This document shows, piece by piece, positions 1 to 6,422 of a stretch of 43,486 bases of DNA. Source of the DNA: a virus; IMG/VR virus record IMGVR_UViG_3300049489_000673, positions 1-43,486 of that record. One strand, 5' to 3'. Positions within the stretch are counted from its first letter, which is position 1, and the number at the start of each line of letters is the position of its first letter. The notes beneath the pieces are model-generated. The model was not told where the DNA came from. It made no database searches and was given only the letters and a program-made list of their open reading frames with translations. Both the position numbers and the translations under genes were made by a program.

Positions 1-512
1 GGCTTGGCCGGTGGGGGGGTGGGGGCCTCCCCGGTCCCCTCCTGGTCCTGGTCCTGGTCCTGGTCCTGGTCCTGGTCCTGGTCCTGGTCCTGGTCAGGCA
101 AGAGAGTCTCTTGAGGATTACAGAGAGTCTCCAGAGACTCTCTTGATAGACATTCAATGTCAGACCTTTCGGGAGGGGGCTCAGAGGGGTCCGGCGGGCA
201 AATTGGCCTGCCAGGATGGTTGACCCGCTGGTGCCGAGCCCAGGTCCTGATCCGGTAGTACTCCTGGCCGTCCACCGTGTAGAGGACGACATAAGAGATC
301 CTCTGGAGGTCCTCTAGAGCTTTACAGAGAGTCTCCAGAGGATCTCTGGAACCGACGAAAACACGCCCTGCCAGGAGGGCCCGGTGAGCCCTTCCGCGGC
401 CGTAGTCGTCGCAGAGCAGGAGCAGGGCAACGGAGAGCACCCGAGCCTCAGCCGAGGCCATGGCTAGGCGCTCATCTTCGAGCCACTCGGGCTTGATGGT
501 TCGGATCCTCAC
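1..512 (-). CDS. Replication-initiator-like protein, N-terminal part (runs off the window)
   Basis: The frame is open from a GTG at 510-512 to the window edge, giving 170 visible residues. It begins VRIRTIKPEWLEDERL, then a leucine-rich helix pair and RISYVVLYTVDGQEYYRIRTW. That layout (an 'IRTIKPEF' opening, a winged-helix-like core, then 'Y..DG..YY.I..W..HQR') is typical of phage replication initiation or helicase-loader proteins of the DnaD-like, O-like group. The fold is inferred, not shown. After the core comes a Pro-rich linker and nine Asp-Gln dipeptides (positions 41-94). The GTG overlaps the RuvC-like stop by 4 bp (GTGA), so the gene ends the leftward arm. Iteron-like repeats lie inside it. 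If the molecule is circular, the frame continues into the right end of the window. Confidence 0.72.
   Translation of the reverse strand, partial: MRIRTIKPEWLEDERLAMASAEARVLSVALLLLCDDYGRGRAHRALLAGRVFVGSRDPLETLCKALEDLQRISYVVLYTVDGQEYYRIRTWARHQRVNHPGRPICPPDPSEPPPERSDIECLSRESLETLCNPQETLLPDQDQDQDQDQDQDQDQDQEGTGEAPTPPPAK
41..94. repeat. Hexanucleotide tandem repeat, nine copies
   Basis: Nine perfect consecutive copies of CCTGGT (plus strand). In the minus-strand replication gene they encode nine Asp-Gln dipeptides, which form a flexible acidic linker. Perfect short tandem repeats like this are prone to change in copy number by slippage. Confidence 0.95.
115..143. repeat. Iteron-like repeat, copy 1
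   Basis: A 29-bp unit shared with 319-347. The core TTACAGAGAGTCTCCAGAG (119 or 120 onward) is identical in both. This copy contains a perfect palindrome with 10-bp arms around a 2-bp centre (AGAGAGTCTC and GAGACTCTCT arms). It lies within the replication-initiator-like frame, as the lambda origin iterons lie within gene O. An origin role is inferred. Confidence 0.6.
319..347. repeat. Iteron-like repeat, copy 2
   Basis: The second copy of the 29-bp unit at 115-143, same orientation, about 200 bp away. It differs at a few positions, mainly in the outer part of the palindrome. On the coding strand both copies specify a Leu-Glu-Thr-Leu-Cys segment, so a duplicated peptide segment is the alternative explanation. 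Confidence 0.55.
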
Positions 513-1003
513 AGTCCCATCCTCCGGAGCTTTGGAGCCCCCACGCGAGCCGCTACGCAATGAGCCACCATAAGAGCATCCAACTCATGCTGAGATGCCT
601 TTGCGGCGCTTGGGTGCATTGTCCTCATGAGCCGCGACGCCCCCTGCTCAGTACGGCACCCGACGGCCCTGAGTGCGTCTCTCCGGCTGACCTCGTGAGC
701 GATGATGTCGCGAGGCAAAGCCCCCATGATGTAGCCCACGGCCCAGGACATCCGGAAGGCATTTGGGTTGGCACTTCGCGAGGCCCCCTGCCACCCGTAG
801 GACTCAACTCCAATCGCGTCGGGACCGTAGTGCCTGATCACCCAAAGGACATTGGACGCGAGCCATTCGACTCGCTCCCGGTCGCCCTTGTCGGGCTCAG
901 TGTGAAGCCGCGTTGTTTCGTACGCCGATCGCTTGCCACCCTCGGAAGTAATCACCGCAATCCCGAGGTCAGCGATCCCCGGGTCGATACCAACAATGAT
1001 CAC
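509..1003 (-). CDS. RuvC-like Holliday junction resolvase
   Basis: The 164-residue product has an RNase H-like fold signature: VGIDPG at residues 4-9 (Asp7), IGVESYGW with Glu67, and SQHELDALMVAH with His139 and Asp142 near the C terminus. These match the acidic catalytic set of RuvC-family nucleases, and the length is close to bacterial RuvC (about 170). Such phage enzymes cut branched DNA during recombination-linked replication and before packaging. The GTG start at 1003 overlaps the upstream zinc-finger gene by 4 bp, and the stop overlaps the replication gene. It probably works with the exonuclease, RecT and SSB encoded on the other arm. Specificity for Holliday junctions rather than other branches cannot be read from sequence. 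Confidence 0.85.
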   Translation of the reverse strand: MIIVGIDPGIADLGIAVITSEGGKRSAYETTRLHTEPDKGDRERVEWLASNVLWVIRHYGPDAIGVESYGWQGASRSANPNAFRMSWAVGYIMGALPRDIIAHEVSRRDALRAVGCRTEQGASRLMRTMHPSAAKASQHELDALMVAHCVAARVGAPKLRRMGL

Positions 1004-1521
1004 AGCTCACCTCCCGCCATGAGCCCCGACCTTGACCAATCCATGAGCGTCGGCATCTCCTCGGGCTCCCACGGCTCTCCGCAGGTCCGGCAGATAGCGC
1101 CGGGGCGCTCGTTGCCACGCCGCCACGGCAGGCCGGCGCAACCCGAGCACCCAAGAGGATCGGTGATAACCGATCGGACCTTCGTCAACCCCTCCGCCCT
1201 CCTTCGGTCACGGCAGACCTTGCATCGCTGTGTGTTTTTGCCCTCGCCCGCGTAGACGTGGCCGTCGCATCCGGGCTCAACGCACGGCCTAACGGGAGTA
1301 GCTCCCCGGTGATTCGACGCGCACCCGGCACACCTCAGGCACCCGTGCCGAGTCGTCCCCATCTCCACACCGCAGTCGACGCAGGGGTGAGGCTTGCGCT
1401 TAGCCGCGTCCTCCGCGATCCGGCACTCGCGACAGTGGGTGCATCCGATCTTGGTCGAGGTGAGGCTCAGCGTCTTGTGGCACACTCGACACTGAGCCCT
1501 TGGGGCTGCCTTACGCGACAT
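1000..1521 (-). CDS. Multi-zinc-finger protein, unknown function
   Basis: The 173-residue product is packed with Cys pairs: CRVCHKT, CTHCREC, CVDCG, CLRCAGC, CKVCRDR, CSGC and CRTCGEPW. It appears to bind several zinc ions as a chain of ribbons with basic stretches between them, suggesting nucleic-acid binding, though no named family was recognised. A strong Shine-Dalgarno (AAGGAGG) lies just before the ATG at 1521. The gene sits between the sigma-like gene and RuvC in the leftward arm. A role in transcription control or DNA processing is possible but not shown. Confidence 0.75.
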   Translation of the reverse strand: MSRKAAPRAQCRVCHKTLSLTSTKIGCTHCRECRIAEDAAKRKPHPCVDCGVEMGTTRHGCLRCAGCASNHRGATPVRPCVEPGCDGHVYAGEGKNTQRCKVCRDRRRAEGLTKVRSVITDPLGCSGCAGLPWRRGNERPGAICRTCGEPWEPEEMPTLMDWSRSGLMAGGEL

Positions 1522-1747
1522 GATCAGTCCCCTCCTTCGCCAGAGTCGTCAGTAGCATGTCCAGCGCCGAGTGATGGATCACTAGGTAGTCCTGAGGCGA
1601 ATAGATCGCCTTGCTGCGTTCCTCCGCTAGTTCCTCGTTTGGATACCACGCGGCGACCACCCATCGCGCTTGTTCTCGGTTCCGCACTACCACTGCCCAG
1701 GGGTAGTTCCGGGCTTGCTTTGGCCTTGAGTCTGTTGATTGAGTCAT
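1511..1747 (-). CDS. Small protein in a second frame inside the sigma-like gene
   Basis: A 78-residue frame starts at an ATG (1745-1747) with GGAGAAG about 8-10 bp upstream, and runs out of frame through the last third of the sigma-like gene before overlapping the zinc-finger start by 11 bp. It has normal protein character (YPWAVVVRNREQARWVVAAW, then a polar helix and a Leu-rich end). The competing frame is Gly/Ser/Pro-rich over the same bases. Either both are translated, or the sigma-like protein effectively ends after its HTH and its tail is by-product sequence. No family was recognised. Confidence 0.5.
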   Translation of the reverse strand: MTQSTDSRPKQARNYPWAVVVRNREQARWVVAAWYPNEELAEERSKAIYSPQDYLVIHHSALDMLLTTLAKEGTDHVA

Positions 1748-2108
1748 GTTCGATCTTCTCCGCTAGGGTTCGGCCGAGTCCCATTGCCTCGGCCACTTTG
1801 GTTTGGTCAATCCCGCCCTCGGACGCCACGTCCAGAGAGCATGTCTCGGGCAGGGCGAGGATCGCCGCCACTGTCTGATCCTCGCTCCACTCATCGATGT
1901 CGGGCCCCGATGCCTCGACCGCCGCGGGATGCAGGACAAGCCCATCGATCATGCGGTTGCCGTTCCACCTCACGTCCTGATTCAGCAAGAGGTGATGCCG
2001 GCAGGTGACATAGGGGCAAGGTAGCTCCCCGAGGCCAAGCGGGCACTCGGCCACCGTTGCCGGCAGTGAGCGAGGGATCCCGGTGGCGAATAGGGAGCGC
2101 TGGGTCAT
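1524..2108 (-). CDS. Sigma-region-4-like HTH DNA-binding protein
   Basis: The 194-residue product has an N-terminal Cys motif (ECPLGLGELPCPYVTCRHHL, residues 21-40) and a helix-turn-helix at about residues 88-130 (ETCSLDVASEGGIDQTKVAE, then MGLGRTLAEKIEHDSINRLK). The second part resembles sigma-70 region 4, where '..R.R..QIE..AL..L' contacts the -35 element. Family members with a 'CPYV.CRHHL' block and this ending are known from phages and GC-rich bacteria as sigma-like DNA-binding proteins. No region 2 is present, so it is not a full sigma factor. It may act as a transcription activator or appropriator. Residues after about 130 are low-complexity and share their bases with another frame. The ATG overlaps the methyltransferase stop (ATGA). 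Confidence 0.75.
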   Translation of the reverse strand: MTQRSLFATGIPRSLPATVAECPLGLGELPCPYVTCRHHLLLNQDVRWNGNRMIDGLVLHPAAVEASGPDIDEWSEDQTVAAILALPETCSLDVASEGGIDQTKVAEAMGLGRTLAEKIEHDSINRLKAKASPELPLGSGSAEPRTSAMGGRRVVSKRGTSGGTQQGDLFASGLPSDPSLGAGHATDDSGEGGD

Positions 2109-2980
2109 GGCGTTATCCCAGGCAGCATGTCCTGGCGCTTGACGTTGCGCAGGTTGGCCACCGCTTGCTTGTAGTAGGACTCCTTCAGCTCGACCCCCAC
2201 GAATCTGCGCCCCTCTTGGAGTGCCACATAGCCCTCGGAGCCGATGCCCATGAAGGGCGATAGAACCACGTCGCCAGGGTTGGACCAGAGCAGAGTGAGA
2301 CGCCGGATCACTTCGAGCTGAAGCGGCGCAATGTGTTTTTCATCCTCCTCCTCGCGAGCGCTGAAGCGCTGCAAAGTGTCCCCTTGGATGATGTCCATCC
2401 AAACGGGACTCGCCCACTTCTGCCACACGGGCACCGGCAGATCCTCGGAGCGGTGCCAAACGGGCTCGGGGTTGGTTCCGGGCTTGCGCAGCACTACGAT
2501 CTTGTCCGGCAGCCCCTGACGACTGATGGCTGAGTCCTTGAGTAGTTGCTTGTGCAGAAGGCCAATGTTCTTTGAGCGGTACATGGCCTGAACCGGGTCC
2601 TTCCAGATCGTCACCTCCGAGTGGTAGATGAACCCCACCTCCTGCCCCGTACGCACCATGAGCCCAGGCAGATCGATGAGCCCGATGAATCCATGAGTGG
2701 TGAGCGTAGCCGTGATGGGCATGCAGTGGATCGCGACGATGCGCCCAGGAATCATGACCCTGAACAGCTCCGCCACAAGGAACCGGTAATGGGCCGCGAA
2801 CTCTTCGACGTTGCTCACGTTGCTCATGTCCCGCACTGAGTCGCTGAAGGTGTAGAGACTGGCGAATGGCGGACTGAAAACGGAGAGGTGCACCGAAGAA
2901 TCGGGCAGCGCTCGAACCGCTTCGACGCAATCCCCGTGGATCGTGGTGTACTTCTCCTGGATGTCCTGACTGGTGATCAT
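2105..2980 (-). CDS. DNA (adenine-N6 or cytosine-N4) methyltransferase
   Basis: The 291-residue product carries the amino-methyltransferase catalytic motif IV as FSPPFASLYTFSDSVRDM (residues 35-52) and SAM-binding motif I near the C terminus (PGDVVLSPFMGIGSEGYVAL, followed by FVGVELKESYY). The order motif IV then motif I is that of the beta class. The SPPF form occurs in both N4-cytosine and N6-adenine enzymes, so the base is not decided. The start at 2980 was chosen over an upstream ATG at 3007 because it overlaps the helicase stop as ATGA and has GAGAGG just upstream. The pairing with a SNF2-like helicase recurs in phages. A role in escaping host restriction is likely but inferred. Confidence 0.88.
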   Translation of the reverse strand: MITSQDIQEKYTTIHGDCVEAVRALPDSSVHLSVFSPPFASLYTFSDSVRDMSNVSNVEEFAAHYRFLVAELFRVMIPGRIVAIHCMPITATLTTHGFIGLIDLPGLMVRTGQEVGFIYHSEVTIWKDPVQAMYRSKNIGLLHKQLLKDSAISRQGLPDKIVVLRKPGTNPEPVWHRSEDLPVPVWQKWASPVWMDIIQGDTLQRFSAREEEDEKHIAPLQLEVIRRLTLLWSNPGDVVLSPFMGIGSEGYVALQEGRRFVGVELKESYYKQAVANLRNVKRQDMLPGITP

Positions 2981-4389
2981 GATGCCTCTCTTTCGGTCTG
3001 TAGCCATGCAGGGATCTTGATTGCCCCTGCGCCATCGTACTCGGTTCTCACTCGGTTGGCTCCGCGAATCTCGACAGACGACAAGTCAACCATCTGAGCC
3101 ACCATGCCCGCAACCATCTTCTCCGCGTCCGCCTGCTTGCGCGCAAGGCTCGCGAGCACGTTGCCCTCAATGTCGGAGCTGATGACGTAGCAGTGGACTT
3201 CCCTCCGCTGCCCGAATCGCCACGTTCGCCTGATGGCCTGATACCAAGCCTCAAACGAATGAGTGACCCCGACGAAGATCACCCGTGCGCAGTGTTGCCA
3301 GTTCACGCCCCACCCGGCGATACTCGGCTTGCTTACGAGTACTTTGATCTCACCGCTCCGGAAGGCGGCCATTCGGGCTTCCTTAACCTCAGGAGGATCC
3401 GAGCCGGTGACCTCGACGGCCCCAGGGATTGCGGCCGCAAGCGCGGAGCTTTCCGCGTTCAGGTCGCACCAGAGGATCCATGACTCGTCAGGCTCTTTCG
3501 CCACTAGGATCTGAGCCTCAAGGATCCGATCCTTGAGCGACGCTCTCCGGGCCGCGCGTTGCTCGCTCAAGGTCTTGGCATCGAGAACGAATAGCGTTCC
3601 CAGCTCCTTTGCCGCCTCGGAGTGGTCAGTCACGGTGACGACGTGCCGCATCTTGAGCGCCGGCAGATCGTAGCCGGTTGCATCGTACCCGAGATCGGAC
3701 GGACTCCGAAGTGCAACGGCCCACGAAGTCAGCCAACGCCAGAAGTCACCTTGCGCATGGCCCTTGAGTCGCCACTTCGTGTCGGCTGCGCCTTCGATGT
3801 CATTGATGAAGAACGTCGAGAGCATGTCCTTCCGCATCATGACGCCAAGAAACTCGGCATGGTTGCCAAGCTCCAAGTAGTCATTCGGCGCAGGGGTCGC
3901 GGTGCAAGCGAGGCGAAACGGAGTGCGTGCGAAGCCTTCGATGATCGCGTTGCGAGTCGCCCCCGCGTAGTCCTTGAGGATCGATGACTCGTCCAGGACG
4001 ACGCCGACATAGCGCCCCAAGTCGAGCCGATGGATCCGGTCGTAGTTGCAGACCTCGATTCCGTCGCCATGCTCGGCGCGGTCGCCAATGTGGCGCACCG
4101 GGATACCGAGCTTGCGGCCCTCTTCGACAAATTGCTGAGCGACCGCCAAGGGCGTGAGAATCAGCACTGGCCCGCCCTGAGTCTCAGAGACTACGCGGGC
4201 CCACTCCAAGGCCATCCAGGACTTGCCGAGTCCACAGTCAGCCCAGATCGCGGCACGCCCGCGACGTAGCGCCCAGCGGGTGATGTCCCGTTGGAATTCG
4301 AAGAGCAGGGGCGAAAGCTCTGGCGGATCAGGGATGCCGCACGGCGGAGCCGCAATGGCCTTGCTCGCGAGGAATTCGGCGTAGCTCAC
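2977..4389 (-). CDS. SNF2-type superfamily 2 helicase/translocase
   Basis: The 470-residue product has the helicase motifs in order: a Q-like FEFQRDITRWALRRGR (about 30-45), Walker A ADCGLGKSWMAL (about 50-61), the DEAD-box equivalent VVLDESSILKDY, motif III ACTATPAPNDYLELGNHAEF, and motif VI YQAIRRTWRFGQRREVHCYV. The last motif is typical of SNF2-like ATPases that move on double-stranded DNA. A GTG at 4389 is the start, overlapping the upstream short gene as GTGA. A longer in-frame extension to 4656 is Arg/Gly-rich and covers two better genes, so it is rejected. Its stop overlaps the methyltransferase start. Replication or recombination remodelling is the likely role. Confidence 0.87.
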   Translation of the reverse strand: MSYAEFLASKAIAAPPCGIPDPPELSPLLFEFQRDITRWALRRGRAAIWADCGLGKSWMALEWARVVSETQGGPVLILTPLAVAQQFVEEGRKLGIPVRHIGDRAEHGDGIEVCNYDRIHRLDLGRYVGVVLDESSILKDYAGATRNAIIEGFARTPFRLACTATPAPNDYLELGNHAEFLGVMMRKDMLSTFFINDIEGAADTKWRLKGHAQGDFWRWLTSWAVALRSPSDLGYDATGYDLPALKMRHVVTVTDHSEAAKELGTLFVLDAKTLSEQRAARRASLKDRILEAQILVAKEPDESWILWCDLNAESSALAAAIPGAVEVTGSDPPEVKEARMAAFRSGEIKVLVSKPSIAGWGVNWQHCARVIFVGVTHSFEAWYQAIRRTWRFGQRREVHCYVISSDIEGNVLASLARKQADAEKMVAGMVAQMVDLSSVEIRGANRVRTEYDGAGAIKIPAWLQTEREAS

Positions 4390-4595
4390 AGCCCCACCGC
4401 CAATCCTGCGTCGGTCATGCGCGCCCAGAGGACTCCCGTCTTGCCCTTGCGGATCTCTAGCCAGCCGCGAGCCTCCGCGCGGAAGGCCGCGTGGTGGTCC
4501 ACCGTGGCGACGGGCTGCCACTCTAGCGTGTCCCGTGTCAGCTCCCGGACGTAGGCCAGCGCGGCCGCGTCCCTCTCCGCGATGGGTGCGATCAT
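4386..4595 (-). CDS. Small conserved-looking protein, unknown function
   Basis: A 69-residue frame starts MIAPIAERDAAALAYVREL and contains the segment EARGWLEIRKGKTGVLWARM. An ATG at 4607 would add four residues, but the start at 4595 overlaps the HTH stop as ATGA and so fits the neighbours. The residue mix (Trp, Tyr, Val and charged helix) looks like a real protein. No family was recognised. Position between the HTH regulator and the helicase places it in the same early transcript. Confidence 0.65.
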   Translation of the reverse strand: MIAPIAERDAAALAYVRELTRDTLEWQPVATVDHHAAFRAEARGWLEIRKGKTGVLWARMTDAGLAVGL

Positions 4596-4813
4596 GCTCG
4601 CCCCCATGAGTCCTGAGAGATCCCGAGTAGCTGTGAGAGCAGCAGTCGAGCGTCACCGTCGGGACGGCTCCTGCCCGCTACCCAGTGACAGACTCTCTGC
4701 CGACTGACCCCCAGCTCCCGAGCTAGCGCGCTACGTCCTCCGGGCTCCCTGCGTCGCACCTCACGCATGAGCGCCCGTGCCCCCTTGGAGGGGGCTAGCT
4801 TCGGATTTGTCAT
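4592..4813 (-). CDS. Cro/C1-like helix-turn-helix regulator
   Basis: The 73-residue product has a central HTH: SALARELGVSRQRVCHWVAG, followed by RSRPDGDARLLLSQLLGI. This is the pattern of lambda Cro/C1 or XRE-type DNA-binding domains, and the small size suits a Cro-like protein. The frame opens further upstream (to 4966), but that extension crosses the control region and is not protein-like. The ATG at 4813 is preceded by a G-rich tract. It is the first gene of the leftward arm and faces the rightward early operon across a region with inverted repeats, the usual place for a regulator that binds its own control region. Which promoter it represses is not shown. Confidence 0.78.
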   Translation of the reverse strand: MTNPKLAPSKGARALMREVRRREPGGRSALARELGVSRQRVCHWVAGRSRPDGDARLLLSQLLGISQDSWGRA

Positions 4814-4844
4814 CCCCGACCCCTGACAGATTCCGGTCGGGGGT

Positions 4845-4899
4845 GCAACAACTTTTGCAGGCAAAACTTTTTTCGGGGGGAGGGCGAAAAAGTTGTTGC
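4845..4899. repeat. Operator-like inverted repeat (12-bp perfect arms)
   Basis: The arms are GCAACAACTTTT (4845-4856) and AAAAGTTGTTGC (4888-4899). A third partial copy, GCAAAACTTTT (4861-4871), lies between them in the same orientation as the left arm. Binding by the adjacent HTH protein is an inference from position. Confidence 0.7.
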
Positions 4900-4907
4900 G
4901 GGGGCCG

Positions 4908-4927
4908 CTGGACCTGATATTGTCCAG
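4908..4927. promoter_or_regulatory. Interrupted palindrome over a candidate -10 element
   Basis: CTGGAC (4908-4913) and GTCCAG (4922-4927) flank CTGATATT. The AT-rich centre includes the candidate -10 box of the rightward promoter, so a protein bound here would block RNA polymerase. Confidence 0.5.
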
Positions 4928-4929
4928 TT

Positions 4930-4949
4930 GTCGGCAGCGAGTTGCCGAC
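4930..4949 (+). promoter_or_regulatory. Hairpin in the leader of the early operon
   Basis: GTCGGCA (4930-4936) and TGCCGAC (4943-4949) form a perfect 7-bp stem with a 6-base loop, 28 bases before the first early ATG. It could be an operator or an mRNA 5' stem-loop. There is no U-tract, so it is not a typical terminator. Confidence 0.5.
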
Positions 4950-4977
4950 CCGAACCCCCGAATCAAGGAAAGCAGCC

Positions 4978-5178
4978 ATGCCCAAGACCAACGAGATCGT
5001 CGACCTCAGCCATTACAGCCTGTACGACCGCGACAACTGCGAGATCGAGCCAGCCGCCGGGGACTACGGATCCAAGGACTACCGGCAGGCGATCCGCGAC
5101 TCCCTCGACTGTCCCCAGGCCGAGGGCTGGGTGGAGTCGCCCAGGTACGGGCGAGTCTACGCCGACCGGTGCCGGTGA
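4978..5178 (+). CDS. First early-operon gene, small protein of unknown function
   Basis: The 66-residue acidic product begins MPKTNEIVDLSHYSLYDRDN. The ATG at 4978 was chosen because AAGGA lies 8-12 bp upstream. An upstream in-frame ATG (4942) would lie within the leader, close to the hairpin. No family was recognised. As the first gene after the control region it should be among the earliest expressed, a position often held by host-takeover or anti-defence proteins in phages. That is context only. Confidence 0.65.
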   Translation: MPKTNEIVDLSHYSLYDRDNCEIEPAAGDYGSKDYRQAIRDSLDCPQAEGWVESPRYGRVYADRCR

Positions 5179-5254
5179 CCTGACCTCCGGCCCTGGGGCG
5201 ACTCCGAGAGGACCGCCCCGGGACCGGGCGCCAGTGCCCGAGAGAGAGCAGAGC

Positions 5255-5632
5255 ATGATCAAGCAACTAGTAGAGCGCTGGGAGACCAACCGCGAGGCGC
5301 TCGTGGCATGGGCCGTGAAGTCTCGCCCAGGGCCTCTGGAGACTGTCACTCGGATAATTGAGGCAACCACTGGGGAGCAGTACGTGGACGACTGGTGCCC
5401 GGACCCCGACAGGATCACGGTGATCGATCACGGGGAATACCAGGGGACCCAGCTGTTTGTCGTTGGTGCCAAGGGCTACCAGCCGAGCCGCTACTGGGCC
5501 GTCTACTACAGCTATGGGAGCTGCTCTGTGTGCGACGCCTACCAGGACGCGCAGGAACTGCCGGACGACAAGCGCAGAGTGGCGTATGAGCGGCTAATGT
5601 TGACTATTGTACAGGAAATGAAGGAGATCTGA
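5255..5632 (+). CDS. Conserved phage protein, unknown function (YGSCSVCD motif)
   Basis: The 125-residue product starts MIKQLVERWETNREALVAWA. A beta-rich middle (GTQLFVVGAKGYQPSRYWAV) leads into YYSYGSCSVCDAYQDAQE and a C-terminal helix. The 'YGSCS.CD' block is recognisable from many unrelated phages, but its role is not known. An AGAGAG tract precedes the ATG. A much longer upstream extension in the same frame is Ser/Thr/Pro/Arg-rich, overlaps the previous gene and was rejected. Confidence 0.72.
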   Translation: MIKQLVERWETNREALVAWAVKSRPGPLETVTRIIEATTGEQYVDDWCPDPDRITVIDHGEYQGTQLFVVGAKGYQPSRYWAVYYSYGSCSVCDAYQDAQELPDDKRRVAYERLMLTIVQEMKEI

Positions 5633-5634
5633 CC

Positions 5635-5847
5635 ATGATCGAGCTAAGCAGAGCGCAGACCATCCCGCCGTGGGCCCGCCTATCCGGGCGCCGGCCGGCA
5701 GGGAGCAGTGAGTACGCCTGGGCACTCCAGGCCGCACCAGGAGGGCGCCACCCGTGGGCAGTGCCCGTGACCCTCACCGACGACCCGCCCGTGCCCGAGG
5801 GGCTGCTACGGGCCGCTATCGAGACGGCGCTCGGGGGTGTGTCGTGA
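5635..5847 (+). CDS. Small hypothetical protein
   Basis: This 70-residue frame starts 2 bp after the previous stop (TGACCATG) and ends in a 4-bp overlap with the next GTG. Its sequence is Pro/Ala/Arg-rich with one ordered stretch (SSEYAWALQAAPGGRHPWAV). No family or motif was recognised. The tight coupling on both sides is the best support for translation. Confidence 0.55.
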   Translation: MIELSRAQTIPPWARLSGRRPAGSSEYAWALQAAPGGRHPWAVPVTLTDDPPVPEGLLRAAIETALGGVS

Positions 5848-6422
5848 CCGCCCGCATCACTCGCGAGTCACTCCGGGCCGCACGGGCGTGCTACTCGGAC
5901 GCGCGGATCGCTGAGCTAGTCCCAGCCAAGGGCCTGTCGCCGGCTGAGGTCGCGGCGCTGCCTATCCCGGCCGTGGACCGCCACTGGGCGCTGGTCTACG
6001 CAGCAGGTGGCACCGATCGGACGCTCCGCGAGCACGCCTGCTGGTGCGCCCGTCAGGCCTTGGCGCTAGTGACGTCGCCTGACCCGCGTAGCGTCGCGGC
6101 CGTCGAGGTGGCTGAGCGGCACGCCAGAGGCGAGGCCACCGACGCGGAGCTGGACGCCGCCAGGGCCGCCGCCTGGGCCGCCGCCAGGGACGCCGCCAGG
6201 GCCGCCGCCTGGGACGCCGCCTGGGACGCCGCCAGGGACGCCGCCAGGGACGCCGCCTGGGACGCCGCCAGGGACGCCGCCTGGGACGCCTGGGCCGCCG
6301 CCAGGGACGCCGCCAGGGCCGCCGCCAGGGCCGCCGCCAGGGACGCCGCCTGGGCTGCCAGTGACGCCGCCTGGGCCGCGCAGGTCGCTGACCTCGCTGC
6401 GAGGCTGGAGGTGGGGTCGTGA
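5844..6422 (+). CDS. Alanine-rich tetrapeptide-repeat protein
   Basis: The 192-residue product (GTG start overlapping the previous stop) has an ordered N-terminal region (residues 1-100, with ARACYSDARIAELVPAKGLS and VDRHWALVYAAGGTDRTLRE), then about 17 tetrapeptides of the form (D/A)-A-A-(R/W). The repeats should form one long, stiff alpha-helix with Asp and Arg on one stripe and Trp on another. Similar Ala/Asp/Arg/Trp repeats occur in proteins loosely labelled putative immunity proteins. The function is unknown. It precedes the exonuclease gene and overlaps it by 4 bp (GTGA). Confidence 0.68.
   Translation: MTARITRESLRAARACYSDARIAELVPAKGLSPAEVAALPIPAVDRHWALVYAAGGTDRTLREHACWCARQALALVTSPDPRSVAAVEVAERHARGEATDAELDAARAAAWAAARDAARAAAWDAAWDAARDAARDAAWDAARDAAWDAWAAARDAARAAARAAARDAAWAASDAAWAAQVADLAARLEVGS
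6153..6354. repeat. 12-bp tandem repeat array encoding (D/A)AA(R/W)
   Basis: The unit is GACGCCGCC followed by AGG or TGG, with GCC in place of GAC in some copies, repeated in phase about 17 times with one irregular unit (near 6282-6300). The near-identical DNA units suggest growth by slippage or unequal recombination. Confidence 0.9.

Larger units (their letters stand above)
4814..4977. promoter_or_regulatory. Divergent control region with operator-like repeats
   Basis: This 164-bp gap separates the leftward arm from the rightward operon. It holds GCAACAACTTTT at 4845-4856 and its exact reverse complement at 4888-4899, plus a related half-site GCAAAACTTTT at 4861-4871. The two perfect arms are 43 bp apart, about four helical turns. 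Further right are a 20-bp interrupted palindrome (4908-4927) and a hairpin (4930-4949). A rightward promoter may use TTGTTG (4893-4898) and GATATT (4916-4921), spaced 17 bp, overlapping the right operator arm. No convincing leftward promoter was found. Confidence 0.65.

Noticed and set aside
41-94. CRISPR-like or origin iteron reading of the CCTGGT array
   Set aside because: The units are 6 bp with no spacers and code for a simple Asp-Gln linker. A coding microsatellite is the simpler explanation.
560-1255. Plus-strand 231-residue frame opposite RuvC
   Set aside because: It is antisense to the RuvC-like catalytic motifs and the zinc-finger protein, and is Pro/Arg/Ser-rich as expected of shadow frames.
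4390-4656. Longer N terminus of the SNF2-type helicase
   Set aside because: The 89 added residues are Arg/Gly/His-rich and cover two other genes with better protein character. A GTG with a 4-bp overlap fits better.
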